From Incurvaria masculella (taxonomy: Eukaryota; Arthropoda; Insecta; Lepidoptera; Incurvariidae): a DNA stretch of 64,000 bases. This document shows, piece by piece, positions 10,010-27,879 of the stretch (position 1 is the stretch's first letter; every line of letters begins with the position of its first letter). A model generated the notes under the pieces. The model saw only the letters and a list, made by a program, of their open reading frames with translations. It searched no databases and had not been told where the DNA came from. A program made the translations under genes and the position numbers. The stretch lies in assembly GCA_946894095.1 (NCBI GenBank), contig OX335665.1:9620001-9684000 (forward strand), in the 5' to 3' direction.

Positions 10010-11235
10010 ATCGACGTTAACCACCAATATATTGCGGTTATTTTTATTTTATCTTAGCGTCGATTAATAATAAACACCCCTAGAAAAATTCAAATATCAA
10101 AGTTCAGACTATCATCTAGTGTATGACCGTAAAACGGTTTTAATGGGTTGCTTGTATTCTTTAAAAAAATATGTTTGCAAACACCTATATACTAGGTTGT
10201 ACAATGTTCATAACCCGGCGCTTGGAAACCATATATTATTTAAACAATTTTCTTTGTTGTAGTGCAAGATCACATAATTATTTAGTGATCACAAACACCT
10301 TTTAAGCACAATTTTATTGTGCTTAAAAGGTTTCCGTAATAAGATTTCTTTCGCATCCGTAGACCTACATTTATTTTTGTAACAATGCGCACTGATATTG
10401 TCAAAGCCGTGAATATGGTTTCACTAGTAAAATTTAAATGTCACCGATTATTGTAAATCGCATTTTTTTTAAATACCTCTTGTATCAACGTGATTTCACT
10501 GGACTTTCACTGGACATAGCACGGTTAGGTTAGGTGAGGTTTATTGTAATGGATAAAGACAATTGACAATAATCACTAGTATTAATTTCACTGTTTAAAT
10601 AGCACTGCAACATACTCATTTAAATGTTTATCTCTAGAATCGAGCAGTCCTGAAATATGTAAGTTTGCTGGCGCAGAAGATAACTTTACTTACCAAACCG
10701 TATGAAAAACTCTTCTTTGACTCACAATAATACTAAGTGAGTTGGTGTGACAATAATTACTCCATTCTTTCCATTCAGAGTGGCCCATTATATTTTAACG
10801 ACCAACCTTAATGGTATGGGCAATGTATTCACTTCTGCTTTTGGATTAATAATGTGCACCAAGTATCTCCTCAACAATACCATCGGTTGGCCCTCACTAT
10901 GTCATAAATTCACTCTATAAGTAGCAGCAAGTATGCGTAGTTGGTGGTTATAATGTTTGCTGAGTACATAATACGATGGATTTAGGCTGCGCTCCAACGA
11001 TGTTGGCATTCTGCACGACTTTGGTTTTACTCAACGAAAAGAGGTTTTTTCCTGAGCTTAAAACCAGATCGAGCCTTTACGAAACTAGGCTTCGTACTAT
11101 GCGAATTTCTGACGGAAAACTTTTAAAATACGTACAATGATTACGTAAGCAAAGGATTTATAAATATTCAGGAAGTCCTGGCAATAAGATCTAGGCAAGA
11201 AAATGCACAACTTTTATTCAAACAGTACCTATAAC
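10010..11235. other. Gene-free AT-rich stretch
   Basis: No supported coding region. It contains one perfect hairpin, CCTTTTAAGCACAAT/ATTGTGCTTAAAAGG, at 10298-10330 with a 3-base loop. Confidence 0.6.
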
Positions 11236-11240
11236 ATTTT

Positions 11241-11344
11241 GAGTGGGCGGACTAATTTGAATACGGGATTATCGCCAGACTAAATAGCACTTTTCAATGG
11301 GTAGTCCAGTGTTAGTTCGCATACTAAAATTAGTCCGCCCACTC
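11241..11344. mobile_element. MITE with GAGTGGGCGGACTAAT inverted repeats
   Basis: Arms gagtgggcggactaattt and aaaattagtccgcccactc enclose about 104 bp. Related one-ended fragments (cccactctgaatac) occur near 25020 and 47760. Confidence 0.8.
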
Positions 11345-14300
11345 TGAATACGACAGTGAGGGTTTTATAATTGAAACTACTATTCATTAATAACAAGGCT
11401 TTTTTATTTTAAAATGGCACTTCATTTTAGTAAATTATTATTTTAATTGTCGGATAGTCAACGTCAAAAACTAGCCCATACACTAAATACCACCAAAACT
11501 TGCATAGTTTATAGCTTAAACTTCGATTCAACCCTAATTAAGTATTGGTACATGCAATGTTATAATATACATTATTATCATACGACCCGTACGATGTACC
11601 GAAAATTGTACAAAACAATATTACTTTGTATTAATTTCAGGTTAAGCAGCGACATCTATTTTTAATATTGTTTTTTATATATGGAACAAAAGGAGCCACT
11701 GGTCTTGATGCAGGGTTGAAACCTGTGACCTCCGGATTACATGTTCAATGCTTCAGACACTGAGCTGCCTAGTACCGAGACATCGAATCGATCGTTTGTT
11801 TTCTAATGGACACAATGCCTTCTCTGCATCGATCTTCTCTATCTATGAGATGTAGCTGATTTCGTTGTTTAATCCTACGATTACGCCTCATTTATACACG
11901 ATTCAGTTTGAGCATGCTGATGTTAATCTATCAGCACGGTCCTATTGGCCTTCATACTCCGGATAATAAACAGTATTTCGGAGTATGACGCTAACACTTC
12001 CTTAGGACAAGGGTTACTGCAGCATTCTGAATTTCAAGCATAATCCAGATTATGCTGTTTTTACTGCGATCATACTTTTCAACATATTTATTAAATCTGA
12101 TTAAAATGCTCTAATGTCGATGTCGTTAAACTCAAATGAACGAAATACTGCTAATATTGTATCCATGAAATCAATACAAATATTAATATGATATTTTGAA
12201 TGTTCTTAGCTCTCATGAGGGTACCCTAGGCAATCGCACAATCGTACTTTTATCTTAAACCTGAATAAAATTGTGTAATAAATCATTCAATCAATTGTAT
12301 AAGATTTTAAGTATTTTATGGATATCATTTTTTTAATATTAGCAGGTTTGATATACAATTAATCACCTATTTTGTTTAGGATTATTCTCAAAATGATGAA
12401 GTTATAATGAAAGTACGACTGTAAGGGCATTTATGGTCATAGTGACCTCAACACAAATTATTTTATATTCTGGGAAGTTGTGATTGTAAGAGATTTTTAA
12501 AAAGTGTAGCTAATTTAGGAACCAGGGTTAGAAGCACTTTCATTTGTGCCCTTGCCAAGTATCATTACATTCTTATAGGATACCAGCATCGATTGGAGTT
12601 ACCTTCTTCAAGTGCGTCATGGTTCCCTAATAATGGCTAATGCTTTTCGTCAAATGTAAGATGATAATCTGAATTTTTACAATTTTCAAGTTGCGTTATG
12701 ATGAAATCGTTCTTACGTAATTACATATATATTGCTAGATGTTAACAGTACACAACACCCTTTTTTGATTCTGTAAACAATATGTGCAAAAATATTAAAA
12801 TTGCTTGTCGTGTTTTATTATTGTCTACTATTTCAAAGTTTACAAATAAAATTAATTAAGACATATTTTCATTGTTTTTTTTATGCATTTGAGTTACACA
12901 GAAACGATTACTTCATACATATGCCTACGATCTATGGTAACACGAAAGTGTAATAATGAATATGCGGCGATAATTCTGTGTTTGCACCTTTTGGACATAA
13001 ACACATATTGAAAATTAGAACCTACAAATAATAATTATCAATACAGGTGTGCACATTAGTTAATTATCGGTAAACGAATTGATACAATATTATCTGGTGA
13101 AGACGACTGAAATGTGAAAAGGTACAGAGAACAAAGTCACAGGTAATTTCTGATTAGTCTCAGTTGTCATCGCACATTGCGAAAATTAAGTAATTACTAA
13201 CGGGTTAGTAAATTAAGAAGCCTTTGTAAAACCGCTCAATGGTTAGGTATTTATGCAATTCATGAGCATTAAGACAGTCAAGATTCTTGAATATTTCCAC
13301 CACACATGGCCGTGTTCAGAATCGCCGATTTTACAAACGCACCTTGTCAAGATATTTGTTAAAACTATCAGATTTAACTATATAATTAACATAGCAACAT
13401 GCTGTGACTGTTCTAGTTAACAAATAATTGCAATTGATAAGTATGTACTACAGGTTGACTTCTTGTGAGCAATAATGCCAACGAAACATGCAAGATTTCT
13501 AATGCATTCGATGTTAAAGTTAACCAGATGTTGGCTGATTCTTAAGTTTATATTAGAATAAAAAACGTCATTATAGTAGATGCAAGATAATTACACCGGA
13601 ATATAATATACTCGGAGATCACATTTGCAATGCCAATATTATTTTTATTGGTTATTTTATATTTCGATAGTATTTACCATTGTACATGTTCATTAGAAAA
13701 TGCATTTCTTTTTAATGTTAACATTACTCGTTAATATGAGGTTAAACAGCGATATTTTCAGAAAGGGATTTGAAAAATGAGAAGATTCATTCAGGCTTGA
13801 TGGATTAATATGAAGCAAGCATCGAGCCTGCCGCTGCAAATGAAGCTGTTCAACCTTTAATGGAAATAATCGATATTAACGCTCATGTCTTAGGTTACGG
13901 TGTGGACCGAATTCGTATGCGATGCTAGTGCAAGTAAGTATGAAAAGAACACGCCACCTGTTGAAGGTCGGGTGTGTTCTCTGGTGACCAAGTGCTGCTA
14001 CGGTGTCTACTGATACTTTCTCGGTGCGAAAGTTCATTACAATGGTGTTTTGAAGCAGTCTAGGTAACATACCCGATTGAGCAACTCCCTACAGTTTGTT
14101 AGTCCTTATTTATAGAAATGATGAATGCGGCTGTACTTGTACAATGATTAAAATTACAGATGGCAAATTATGAACCAACTTAAGAAAATAGTTACATAAA
14201 ACTTATGCATTACCTTGTCGTAACGGTATCTAAAATTGTATCGCTTCGTCTCCCTTACCCTTGTTTTAGGAGAATCGCGCAATACCTACATGCGGAGTGA

Positions 14301-15120
14301 GCACCACTTTTTCATATCGTTTATGTATGCTCACAGAATAATTATATACCTACTTATTTCGTGAAATTGATCTATTTTTCTTGTGTGGCTTTTCCTCGCC
14401 CTGATTTTCTGTTATTGGTTTTAAGCATTCCGATATTATTTGCAATATATTAAAACATACCTATGTTTTATATGATGATCACAAAACTATCTAGCAGTCT
14501 TATAAATAATTTCACTTTTAGGAAACAATAATAAGCTCCAAGGTCGTGATAAAACTTAATTGCATTCAGTTCCATAAGGGCTTAAGTGAAAATATATTTT
14601 ATTAGAAAAATTACTACTACTTATTTTGGGATAATAGATGAAAGATGGATTGATGGTCTATCTGCAAAGCAGTAACGGTAATATCTGACGCTCATATTCG
14701 TAACTTTATTATGATACATATTTGCATATTATGAGAACACAAAGCACTTAATTTTTTACCAGACTTATCTTTAAATTATAGCTAGACCATCAATCTACAA
14801 ATTTTTCTGATTATCGAAATGCGTTGTGGTTATTTTGAAATATATTTAAATGTTGTTTTACTTACGTCATTATCAAACTGAACACTATCGGCGCATATCA
14901 CGCCCTTAGTTGGTTCCTAAGAATTTAAAATAAATTATTATAATCATCTGAAAACTCACGCGAAAAATTTAAGACATTGTTGTTGTCTAGTCTGAAACGG
15001 AAACTCAAATTTAAGAAACTTAACAAATTCAAAAACCAACATTATTTAATTACTATATCAAAATGGTTGGATCCCTCTAGCAAACCTCGACCATTACATG
15101 TTTATCATTTAATTTGACTT
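11345..15120. other. Long AT-rich intergenic or intronic stretch
   Basis: No gene recognised. A possible tRNA-like SINE fragment (- strand, 'cctgtgacctccggattacatg') lies at 11700-11780. The rest is low-GC sequence with only short, unsupported frames. Confidence 0.5.
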
Positions 15121-15124
15121 TTTT

Positions 15125-15227
15125 GAAAGTGCCCGACGACGCCCATGGGAAATCGAACTTACAGGGAGGCTGAGAAAACCATACCGGCCTGCAAATGCTT
15201 CTTCGCACCACGTTTGAAGGACCCAAG
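15125..15227. repeat. Left half of a split dispersed repeat
   Basis: The string cgacgacgccca...cagggaggctg(a/c)gaaaaccatacc also occurs at 59727-59780. Here the repeat is interrupted by a Jockey-type LINE and resumes at about 16517. Confidence 0.7.
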
Positions 15228-16510
15228 TTGTATTTTGGTGGAAATACCTCGGATTGTATGGTTTTCCGACCTTATCTAGTCGGTCCTAGAGGAACACAAC
15301 ATCATCCCTAACCATCAGTTTGGGTTTCGAAAACAACACTCGACAATAGAGCAGGTTCACCGAGTGATCCGGAAGGTCAGGCAGTCCCTGGAAAAGAAAG
15401 AGTATTGCTCGGCAGTATTTTTGGATATCCAACAAGCGTTTGACAGAGTGTGGCATAAAGGCATACTGTTCAAACTAAAAAATCTGCTACCAAACTCCTA
15501 TTACATGGTACTACAATCATATTTAAACCAAAGAAAATTTCAAGTTAAATCAGGTGAATATTTCTCAAAAATATATGATGTTAATGCCTCTGTTCCGCAA
15601 GGATCTGTACTTGGCCCTGTGCTATATTCGATCTACACTGCAGACCTGCCGACAACGGACCAGGTGGTGACTGCAACATATGCCGATGACACTGCATGTC
15701 TTGCTAGTGACCTAGACCCGTCAAAAGCTTCCAAGAAGATACAAACACAACTGAACAAGATCGATCAATGGCTCGAGACATGGAGAATCAAATGTAGCTC
15801 AACAAAATCCAACCACATCACGTTTACACTGAGAAAAGGAGATTGTGCACCGGTCACAATGGGGGGAGAAGAACTACCAAAGAAAACCTGTGTAAAATAC
15901 CTTGGACTACATCTCGACAGGAGGCTCACTTGGTCTAATCATATTAAAGCAAAGAGAACAGATGCAAGTCTACAATATAAAGGCCTATACTGGCTACTGG
16001 GTAGAGACTCGTCACTTTCACTCAACAACAAAATACTGGTGTATAAGAGCATCATCAGACCTATCTGGAGCTATGGAATAGAACTCTGGGGGAGTGCGAG
16101 CAATTCTAATCTCGAAGTACTCCAAAGGTTCCAAAATATAGTGCTGAGAAATATAGCCAGAGCACCGTGGTTCACTCGCAACCAAGAAATACATGAATAC
16201 CTAGAAATGCCAACGTTAAAGGAAATGGTAAAAAACCAGTGCACCAGTTACAAGAACAGGCTCGAAAAACACACAAATAACCTAGCTAAAAGTCTATTAA
16301 AGACAAGTGACACTGTTTCCCGTCTGAATCGCTGGAACATCCTAGACCTGGACACGAGATCGTAGACAGCACCGATAGGTGTAACTGACCAGGGAATGAT
16401 GCTTGCTGAAGCATCTCCTGCAAAAAAAGAACCACCGGAAACCATCTGATTATGGCTCTGTGGAGCCGATGGCAGATCCAAAAAGCAACAAAAAAAAAAA
16501 AAAAAAAATC
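15228..16510 (+). mobile_element. 5'-truncated Jockey-type LINE with poly(A) tail
   Basis: About 1.28 kb containing the reverse transcriptase C-terminal two-thirds, a short 3' UTR (ggctctgtggagccgatggcagatcc) and a poly(A) run at about 16490-16508. Likely target duplications, diverged, are tgaaggacccaag (15215-15227) and tgaaggatctaaaag (16517-16531). Confidence 0.85.
15276..16365 (+). pseudogene. Truncated non-LTR reverse transcriptase
   Basis: The frame reads QFGFRKQHSTIEQV, then FLDIQQAFDRVWHKG, VPQGSVLGPVLYSIYTADLP and the catalytic YADD box (TYADDTACLA), ending in a stop at 16363-16365. This order and wording match Jockey-clade reverse transcriptases. The endonuclease and the first reverse-transcriptase blocks are missing because the copy is 5'-truncated. 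From about 15364 the frame is uninterrupted (333 codons), so the insertion is not very old, but without its N-terminal domains it cannot mobilise itself. Confidence 0.85.
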
Positions 16511-16516
16511 TATAGA

Positions 16517-16800
16517 TGAAGGATCTAAAAGATCGGTGGGTTCTTATTTTTGGAATGTCGACTGTGAATTTGTGCAACTCTCCCTGTTCCGCGCTGAGCG
16601 AAGGTAGAAAGGGGGCGGAGTTACAGCGATATGCAGCTCCGGTACAGAGAGAGAGAGAAAGAGCCTACATCCCTTCGGAGTTGGAGGTACTCCAAATTCA
16701 GGGATACTTAGGGTTCGTCGACGAGACGTACGGCCCGACGATGTATTTAAGAGGCATATGTGATACATTCAAGGGGGCACGAAAGACAACGTGACGTCAG
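16517..16800. repeat. Right half of the split dispersed repeat
   Basis: 'tttttggaatgtcgac(t/a)gtgaatt' and the gagagagagaaagag block match 59839-59960, so this is the continuation of 15125-15227. 'tacatcccttcgg(a/g)gtt' within it also occurs near 4028. Confidence 0.65.
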
Positions 16801-16809
16801 TGACGATAG

Positions 16810-19200
16810 GAACATTATACTTATCATTTTACATTATTTAAAATCCGCGAAGGTGTTATAAAATTTGTTTGTTTGAATTCATTAAACCTATTGTTTTTTT
16901 TTTTTCAAATCTTGATTTCCATCATACTTTCAATGAATATTAAATTTTCGTAATTTTTGTGAAGACATTTTGAATCATATCATAAATTATTGCCCTCATT
17001 TGTAATTTAACATCTTTTGTAGGTAATTTTTTTGTGTAATGAGAAAGATTTACTGATCATGATTCCAACTGGATATTGCACAATTGTACCCGGGACTTTC
17101 GCATAACAAAGTTAGTTTTGTAACATCTATTTATTTTCGTGTGATTTTTTAATTATATAAGTTCATTTAACACTCAACTATGTTTTTCTTGAGCTTTATT
17201 ATTTGATTTTCTTACATCACCATTTAACTAAAGAGTAAGTGAAAAAACATATTATTATCTCATTATTTTACTATCTATCTAGTTCTAATATCGATGGGTT
17301 TTCGCATAGGTGCATAATAAAAACCGATTCGCCTAGTATGTATAACCTATCAAACGTTTCTTATATAATTTATTTTGCTTAATTTTTTATAAAAAACTCT
17401 CGTATAACTAATTTAATACGTAATAATTTATTCCAAGATTTGAGTTAATCGTAGCGCTTATCTGAATGTTTGGTTCAGCGCAGTCAAACATTATCACCTG
17501 GACTCTGGTTAAGGATGGTGAAAGTGTCCTATAAGAACTCAAAATTAAACCGTCAGGTTGATCTTGAAAACTTATAATAAAAATTATGTAAACATAGGAA
17601 TAAAAAAAAAAAATGATATAATTTGATGTGATGATATGAAAATGGCTTTTTTACAGGATTCATATTATTTGCAGCAATAGTAAAAATTTCGTTTAGTATG
17701 TTGGCTATTTTAATATTCTAAATAACACTGCAGCTAAATCATAATCAAATGATGTGTTTTAAAGTAAATTTAGTAGTGTCTATTATACTGACTGATTTGA
17801 TTAAATCTAAGAAAAAGAGCTAGGTCTAAGAATTTTATTTAAGAAGTTTGATGCATAACAATATTTTAAGCTCATAAAACGATGTTTTAGTTCTTACAAT
17901 TGAAATTGACGTCTGATGTAAGGTTTGTGTGTTTTATAAGTGAGTAAATGTGTTTTATTTTTATTCATAACTATTGGTGTTCATATTCTTACATAATCTA
18001 ATCATCTAAAAAACGATTTAGAAGGATATTTAAGAGCGGTAAATAATTTGAAAAAAAAATTAGTAACCTCATCATTACAACTAATTTTAAATGATTAAAC
18101 ATGCAATCCTTAATAGTTATGCAAACGAATTAATGGATTTGAAATCGCACATGCTGCGTGCAAAATGGCTTGTTAGATGAATTTATATAAATAATAGAAA
18201 TAACAGTTTCAATCTTGTTATAAATATAAATTCATTAACCGAATATGCGAGAATTATTTAAATTATTATTAATTAAATTTTTATATTACAATGAAGGAAT
18301 ATTCGGGCCAAAATTTATTCACGGTTATACCTATTTATTACACAACCTTAAAAGTTTCATTACACAAATCTAGCAATATAATCACATGTATTCATTAGGT
18401 ATTCCACACAGGCCTCAGTCTGTGCAAAGTTCGACGAGAAAAAAATCTATGTGCATCAGATCTAATACTAATGTAAACTTGGTTAATCAGGTACCCCGTT
18501 AATATTCCCGCGAAACTTAACAACACCACTCTGAATTCTAAAGAATCTTAAATTACTACTGTGAAAATTCATATAAATTCTTTACACTTGGTTTAGCAAA
18601 AACATAACTTCCGAATGACAAATTTGACGTAAAAGGAACATACAAAGTAAAAGGAGTCAAAGTTCACGGTCGGAAAGAATACCAAACTAAGCCTAAGCAA
18701 TGACTATGAATTTCCACAAAGAACCTTTATTAGATGTCCCATCGACCGTTTTCATATTAAACTATTTCACAAAACCCGAAGACTTTTCATGGTGGGTTTA
18801 AGATACAGAAAAATAAACCGAGAAAGGATTAAGCTTGCAATAATATATCTTCCGCCGGTAAAAAAGCGGTCTAGGTTTAATGAACGAACGAACTGCCCGT
18901 AAGATGAACCGTGATTAGGAAGTACCGATTCCGATATTTGAATTAAAAAAATCCTAAATTGTTATAAAAAAAAAAGGTATATTACCTAAATTACACATTC
19001 CAATGATAATTTATGGTAGCACTTTCAAGTAAAAACGCATTCTGAATGCATAACGGAAGACTTCTACAACGATTTGTCAAAACCAGCTAAACAGAACCGC
19101 TCTTACGTCACTAAATCCTAAACCAACTGGCTGAGCACTAACTATATATTACTGAATTGGACGAGAACGGGTAAGCTAACGTACTATTGTGAGTAATATT
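16810..19200. other. Gene-free AT-rich stretch
   Basis: Very low GC, many homopolymer runs, no reading frame with coding character and no recognised repeat boundaries. Confidence 0.6.
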
Positions 19201-20124
19201 AATCCTAGTTTGGTCCATTTGTCCTCTATTTACCGCCAATTATAATATTCCAACGCGACTTCAACAAATGCTGGAGTTAATTCTCCCAAATCATATTTCA
19301 CACCAGTCTCGTTTGCGTAATTCTGCAATATTTTCATGTGTTGTTGGAATTTATAACAAATTTTAACCTTAAAAATGCTCTGATTGAATTTCAAAATAAT
19401 TTCCCGAGTTCGCAATGAAATTAGAATTGACACATTTGAATTTCGCTCAACAATTGACGGTGGTTGTCGGTTCAAAATAGTTAAAGCGATTTAGTTACAT
19501 GCATCGCAGTCACCAGATATTTACTAACACTTTAATGCATAATTGTGGTCACATTTAGGCTTTAAAATGTCACGACAACGTGCGAACACCAAAGTAATAA
19601 TATATATTTAGTTCTAGCAATAACGAATGTTTAAATTTCTGGGGCAATGGACGAACATCTTAATGAGCATTTAATAACGTGTGTGGCTCTAATGCTGATA
19701 TTCATAGACAGTACTCGTGCTTGGATTAGTCAAAGTATGGCTTCCGACTGTCAAATTTGACCTTAGGTCCATACATTTTATGTCAAAACTGACAGTCGAA
19801 AGACATACTTTGGCTAAGCCAAGTGCAAGTTACGGCTATGTGATTCAGCATGAGAGGCTCGTTTCCTTTAAAAAAGAACAGATTGCAGCCTCTTCTTTTT
19901 TTCGAGAGTTTAAATAAAGTTTTGCATTCTATTTCAAGCAAGATCGATATTAGATGTTGTCCCGACTTAGCCGAACTTGCGTGCTATAATCGTTTTCTGT
20001 CTAGATCGAACATCATATACATGTGTGGAACCTGGAAATGATAACCGCTTAAAATCCTAAAACGGATATGTCGCAGAAGGGGCATCGAAATAAAGGACAA
20101 ATGTTCCGCGAATTAGTGCTCGAA

Positions 20125-24046
<3,922 letters not shown>

Positions 24047-24404
24047 GAGGAGAACTGAAATAAATAAACAATTATAATTAATTAATTATAAATAAATATT
24101 AATTATAATTAATCTATATTCGTGATAACCTTTATCGCGAATATAGATAATGCCATGCCTACTCTGAGGAGTGGATCTAAAATTCTAACCCTTTATTTAA
24201 ATATATTCCTTTCTTTTTGATCAAACACGCCTTAATCTGAATGTGATTGTTCCTATGGGACTCAGAAGCCTGTCAAGAAATTAATAAATGAGAAAAAATG
24301 GTGTCGAATCGTTTTAAGTTAAATGTACAATATACAAGTTTTATTAGTAATTATTCTCAACATGAAAGTCAGGAATACAGGAATAAAAAAAAAAACAAGT
24401 GCAC

Positions 24405-24482
24405 CCCCAGTTACCAACTCAGATGTACACGCATCAGCTTTAAGCTGCTAGTGTATCGAGACAATAATAATAACAATACGTA
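24405..24482 (+). repeat. LINE 3' tail fragment
   Basis: 'gtacacgcatcagctttaagctgctagtgtat' followed by AAT repeats is the same 3' terminus as the LINE at 4010-4612. Only the tail is present. Confidence 0.6.
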
Positions 24483-24619
24483 TAGAAATGTTTTTAAAGA
24501 TATAAGAATAGCGAACCTTGCAAATAAGTATGTATACCAAAATATCAAAATATCGTATCGAACTGTCAAAATTTAATACGCGTATTATCACAGAACTAAC
24601 AATACAAATTCGGTTACGT

Positions 24620-24995
24620 TTTTTTTTTATGTGACGACATGGATGGCTACCACAAGTTCGACATGGTATTAGCCCAACACACCACATGGGAACTAGGTGC
24701 CATGCCAGGACCTTCCTTATATTGCACGGCTACATTGAACTGGATGGAAAACACGGACAATTTTCATTGCCGCTTCGACCATCGTTCATCCAATGCGATG
24801 GTACCAACCCGGGCGGGATTAACCCTACCACCTAGTAAGTAAGGAAGGGGACCTACAGTTTAACGTGGAATCCGAACCACGGCCAGCCTCTCTCAACGGT
24901 CGAATGGGCACCCATCCAAGACCAGACCGGACCCAGCGTTGCTTAACTTGCGAGAGCGATCGCCGAATTGTCGCGCCACTGGGCCACTGAGGCTA
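24620..24995 (-). mobile_element. Composite tRNA/5S-headed SINE, copy B
   Basis: Reverse orientation: a T run (24620-24628) is the poly(A) tail, then the body, then the head ending with 'cgccactgggccactgaggc'. Head order on its own strand is the A-box-like tggcccagtgg, the 5S-like segment (aagttaagcaacgctggg...ttggatgggtg) and the B-box-like ggttcggattcc. It appears full length. Confidence 0.88.
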
Positions 24996-25019
24996 TCCTA
25001 TACTGAGATAGTTCGCAAG

Positions 25020-25340
25020 CCCACTCTGAATACTACTGAAAATATCCTAAACACAGAAGAGCAGAACTTCGAAGAGCTTCATTCACAATAGTGCTAGATT
25101 TTACAGTAAATTACCTGCAGTGATAAGAAATTTGCCTTTTCAATTTAAAAATAAAATAAAATCAGTTCTTAATGTTAGAGTATATTATAATATAAACGCT
25201 GGTAAAGCTCCACTGGGAAATCCTACTCTTTATGCCAACGTATCACTCATCACATCTGCTCATATTCAAACGACTGATCGCAAGATTAAACATAAAAAAA
25301 ACGATATCTCCAAAACCACTGAACCTTGAAACTTAAAATT
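25020..25340 (+). mobile_element. Diverged LINE 3' coding end
   Basis: The + strand contains ARFYSKLPAVIRNLPFQFKNKIKSVL, typical of the closing residues of non-LTR reverse-transcriptase proteins. The 5' part is absent. A possible 3' UTR extends to about 25600 without a clear end. Confidence 0.45.
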
Positions 25341-25599
25341 TAATCTTGGAGCTCTCTCCGATAAAATCCTCTTTTCCGATTTCATATCATAAGACGAGTA
25401 CATATATATGTACCATACATTATTGTAATATTTTTTTGACATGTACTACTACCTGTATTTTTATTATAATTATTTATTATAATTTTATGTGTAATTTATT
25501 GACTTGATACATTGCATCTGTATCAAACTTGGCTAGGGCTACATAGATCCGACATCGGATGTTAGGTAGACGACGTCTTTTATGTTAGAGAATATTAAA

Positions 25600-26840
25600 G
25601 TTTTAATACTATACACTACATTCAGTTGCTTGCATACTATATTATTGTAAAAGTAAAATTGTAAGTTCAGTAATTTCTATTTTCAATCCATTTGCACTGA
25701 GGGTTGCTGTTTTATTTTGTTTTTTTTGCCTTACACTATTCTACCAAAAAAATTATTGATAGTACCTAGCATTTATGAGTATTTATTTCATTATTGTGGG
25801 TTGAAAATCAGTGAAGTTTCTTTGCGGATTCGGATTGAATCCTCAGATTTATGAGTTTGTGACGTAACTTAGTATAGTTTAATTATCGAAAGTTTAAATA
25901 AATTAAATAAAATTAGATCGTTTTAGAAATTAAATAATTTATTTATATTAATTAATTTTGTTTACTCTTTTCAAATCAATTACCACTAAACAGTGAGAAA
26001 TAAAATATTCCGTGTCCTTAAGCAGGCAACAAGAATGACATCAAACATCTTTGTTATTTAGATACGCATTTATTTGTATGGGTACTATGCTAGCAATACA
26101 ATAATTTTACAGTACGTGGCACCTTCAACGTATGAGTACCTTATCATTTCAGCCCTGACTAAGTGAACTTAGACGGGACTATAATTCTACCGGTTATTGA
26201 TTACTTTCAGCTATCACAACAGCATTAACGATTGATGTGTCATATAACTGGACGTGGATAGCCCACACACATAGTGCTAGTAATTCAACAATTAATTATT
26301 AGTGGGACTGTACTTAGTGTTGCTGTTAACTATGGCCTCACAAAATCTCTGAGGTTCACCGTTGCTGAAAATAAGTAAATCGATGTTAGATCATTTTCGT
26401 CCCCCTTAGTTAATAAAAGGTACAATATATATCATGTAATTTCATTATTTCGATGCATAATAATTACAAGCTTGTTTGCAATAGAATTCATTTTGCTATT
26501 AAAAAAAAACTGACGGAGTTTCTTTGTGGCTCCGGTATTGGAAGCAGAGGATTTATTCCAATTTAATTGGATGTAAGATAACATTGTGATTTCACGTGTG
26601 ATTTTGACGTGTGCACGTGTTGTGTACCTACGGACCAATTAATAAACAAACAAAAAAACTTTATTCAGATATTTTACTAATAACATTAACCGACTCGAAA
26701 CCATGACTTAACGCTAACTCAAGGTTTCACTATGAATCCGGTCAATAAATTTAAATGTGTTTTATACCGTGCCAATGCAGGCGTTAACCTTTGAAATGCG
26801 ACTAAAGTATTACAAATTCTGTTCTGGAAATTTTGTTATT
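25600..26840. other. Gene-free stretch
   Basis: No supported coding sequence. The segment at 26050-26400 is more GC-balanced and may be an old repeat, but no second copy is visible in this window. Confidence 0.5.
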
Positions 26841-27109
26841 TAGCTACTTTTCAAATCGTAAAAAAAACGCATTGCATAATTGCCAGGGACGTCTTTTGTA
26901 CGGTGAGCATATGACGACCGGCCAGAGACAAGTACAAGTAGAACAAAGTTGGAAACTTAGATGAAAAAGGAAACGGATATTGTTAGATTGACTTCGTATT
27001 CCGCTTCGTTCCGTGATATGACGGTTCACCAATGTAGATAAGTGTAAGTTTAAGATATTAGTGTTGCGGAATATATTTTGCTTGGAAAGCGGTGAGCACA
27101 GACCATCGA

Positions 27110-27285
27110 TATAATCTAACACTACGTCGATGGCACCGAGTGCACGAAAGGACAAAAAATCAAAATCAACGTCAAAGTATGATCAAACACGTCACTTTGT
27201 GTGAAGAGTATGGAAGGAACTCTATGCGGACCACTAAAAGTGACGTGTTTGAACATTGATTAACTCGGCCGTCTCTTCGTGCAGA
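27110..27285 (-). repeat. GTGACGT-containing dispersed repeat, single unit
   Basis: An inverted-orientation unit with gtgcacgaaaggac, cgtcaaagtatgatcaaacacgtcac, tatggaaggaactc and aaaagtgacgtgtttgaacattgattaactc. It matches units at 32883-33427 and 41045-41384. Confidence 0.8.
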
Positions 27286-27597
27286 GACTGCTCAGCATCA
27301 GACGACCATCTCGGGAACAAAATTTCTCGCGCCAAATGTCAAATGACGTTTATACTTTTTAAAATTGTTCCTCAGGTAAACAAACATTTTTGCCAAAACA
27401 TTTTATGTAATAATTTTTTATATGTGTATATTTATTAAGTCTCGTTTTAGGAAAACGAAAAAGTGATAAAACTAGGGTCATTCATGTGAGAATTTTTCAC
27501 GCGAGTACCTGTCATGGCATGAGAAAGAAAGAGTAACTTGTATTATGCTTGTATTGTATGTGTATATTCCGCAACGGTGTATCAAGGTGTCAGTTTT

Positions 27598-27838
27598 TAG
27601 GGTTCCTTACCCAAAGGGTGCCAACGGAACCCTATTACTAAGCCTCCGCTGTCCATCCGTCCGTCCTACCGTCACAGGGCTGTATCTCATGAACGGTAGT
27701 AAGTAGCAGACATTTTCACAGTGTGTGTATTTATTTTGCCGCTATAACAAATAGGTAAGTAACATAAAGAAATATAAAAATTAAAGGGACAATTTTGTGT
27801 TCAATCTTGTACGATGTTGCGGAACCCTTCGTGTGATT
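27598..27838 (+). mobile_element. gggttccgtacc-type MITE, copy 1
   Basis: Opens with tttagggttccttacccaaagggtgcc and 'aaccctattactaagcctccgctgtcc', closes with 'gttgcggaacccttcgtgtg'. Four more copies or parts occur at 35223, 44372, 50904 and 63097. Inverted ggttccgta/tacggaacc ends bound each. Confidence 0.75.
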
Positions 27839-27879
27839 CCCCACCCACCTGGAACTGGAAATATCCAATTCATTGTTCC

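Noticed and set aside
10298..10330. 15 bp hairpin as a transcription terminator
   Set aside because: Eukaryotic context and no adjacent gene; likely a chance or MITE remnant.
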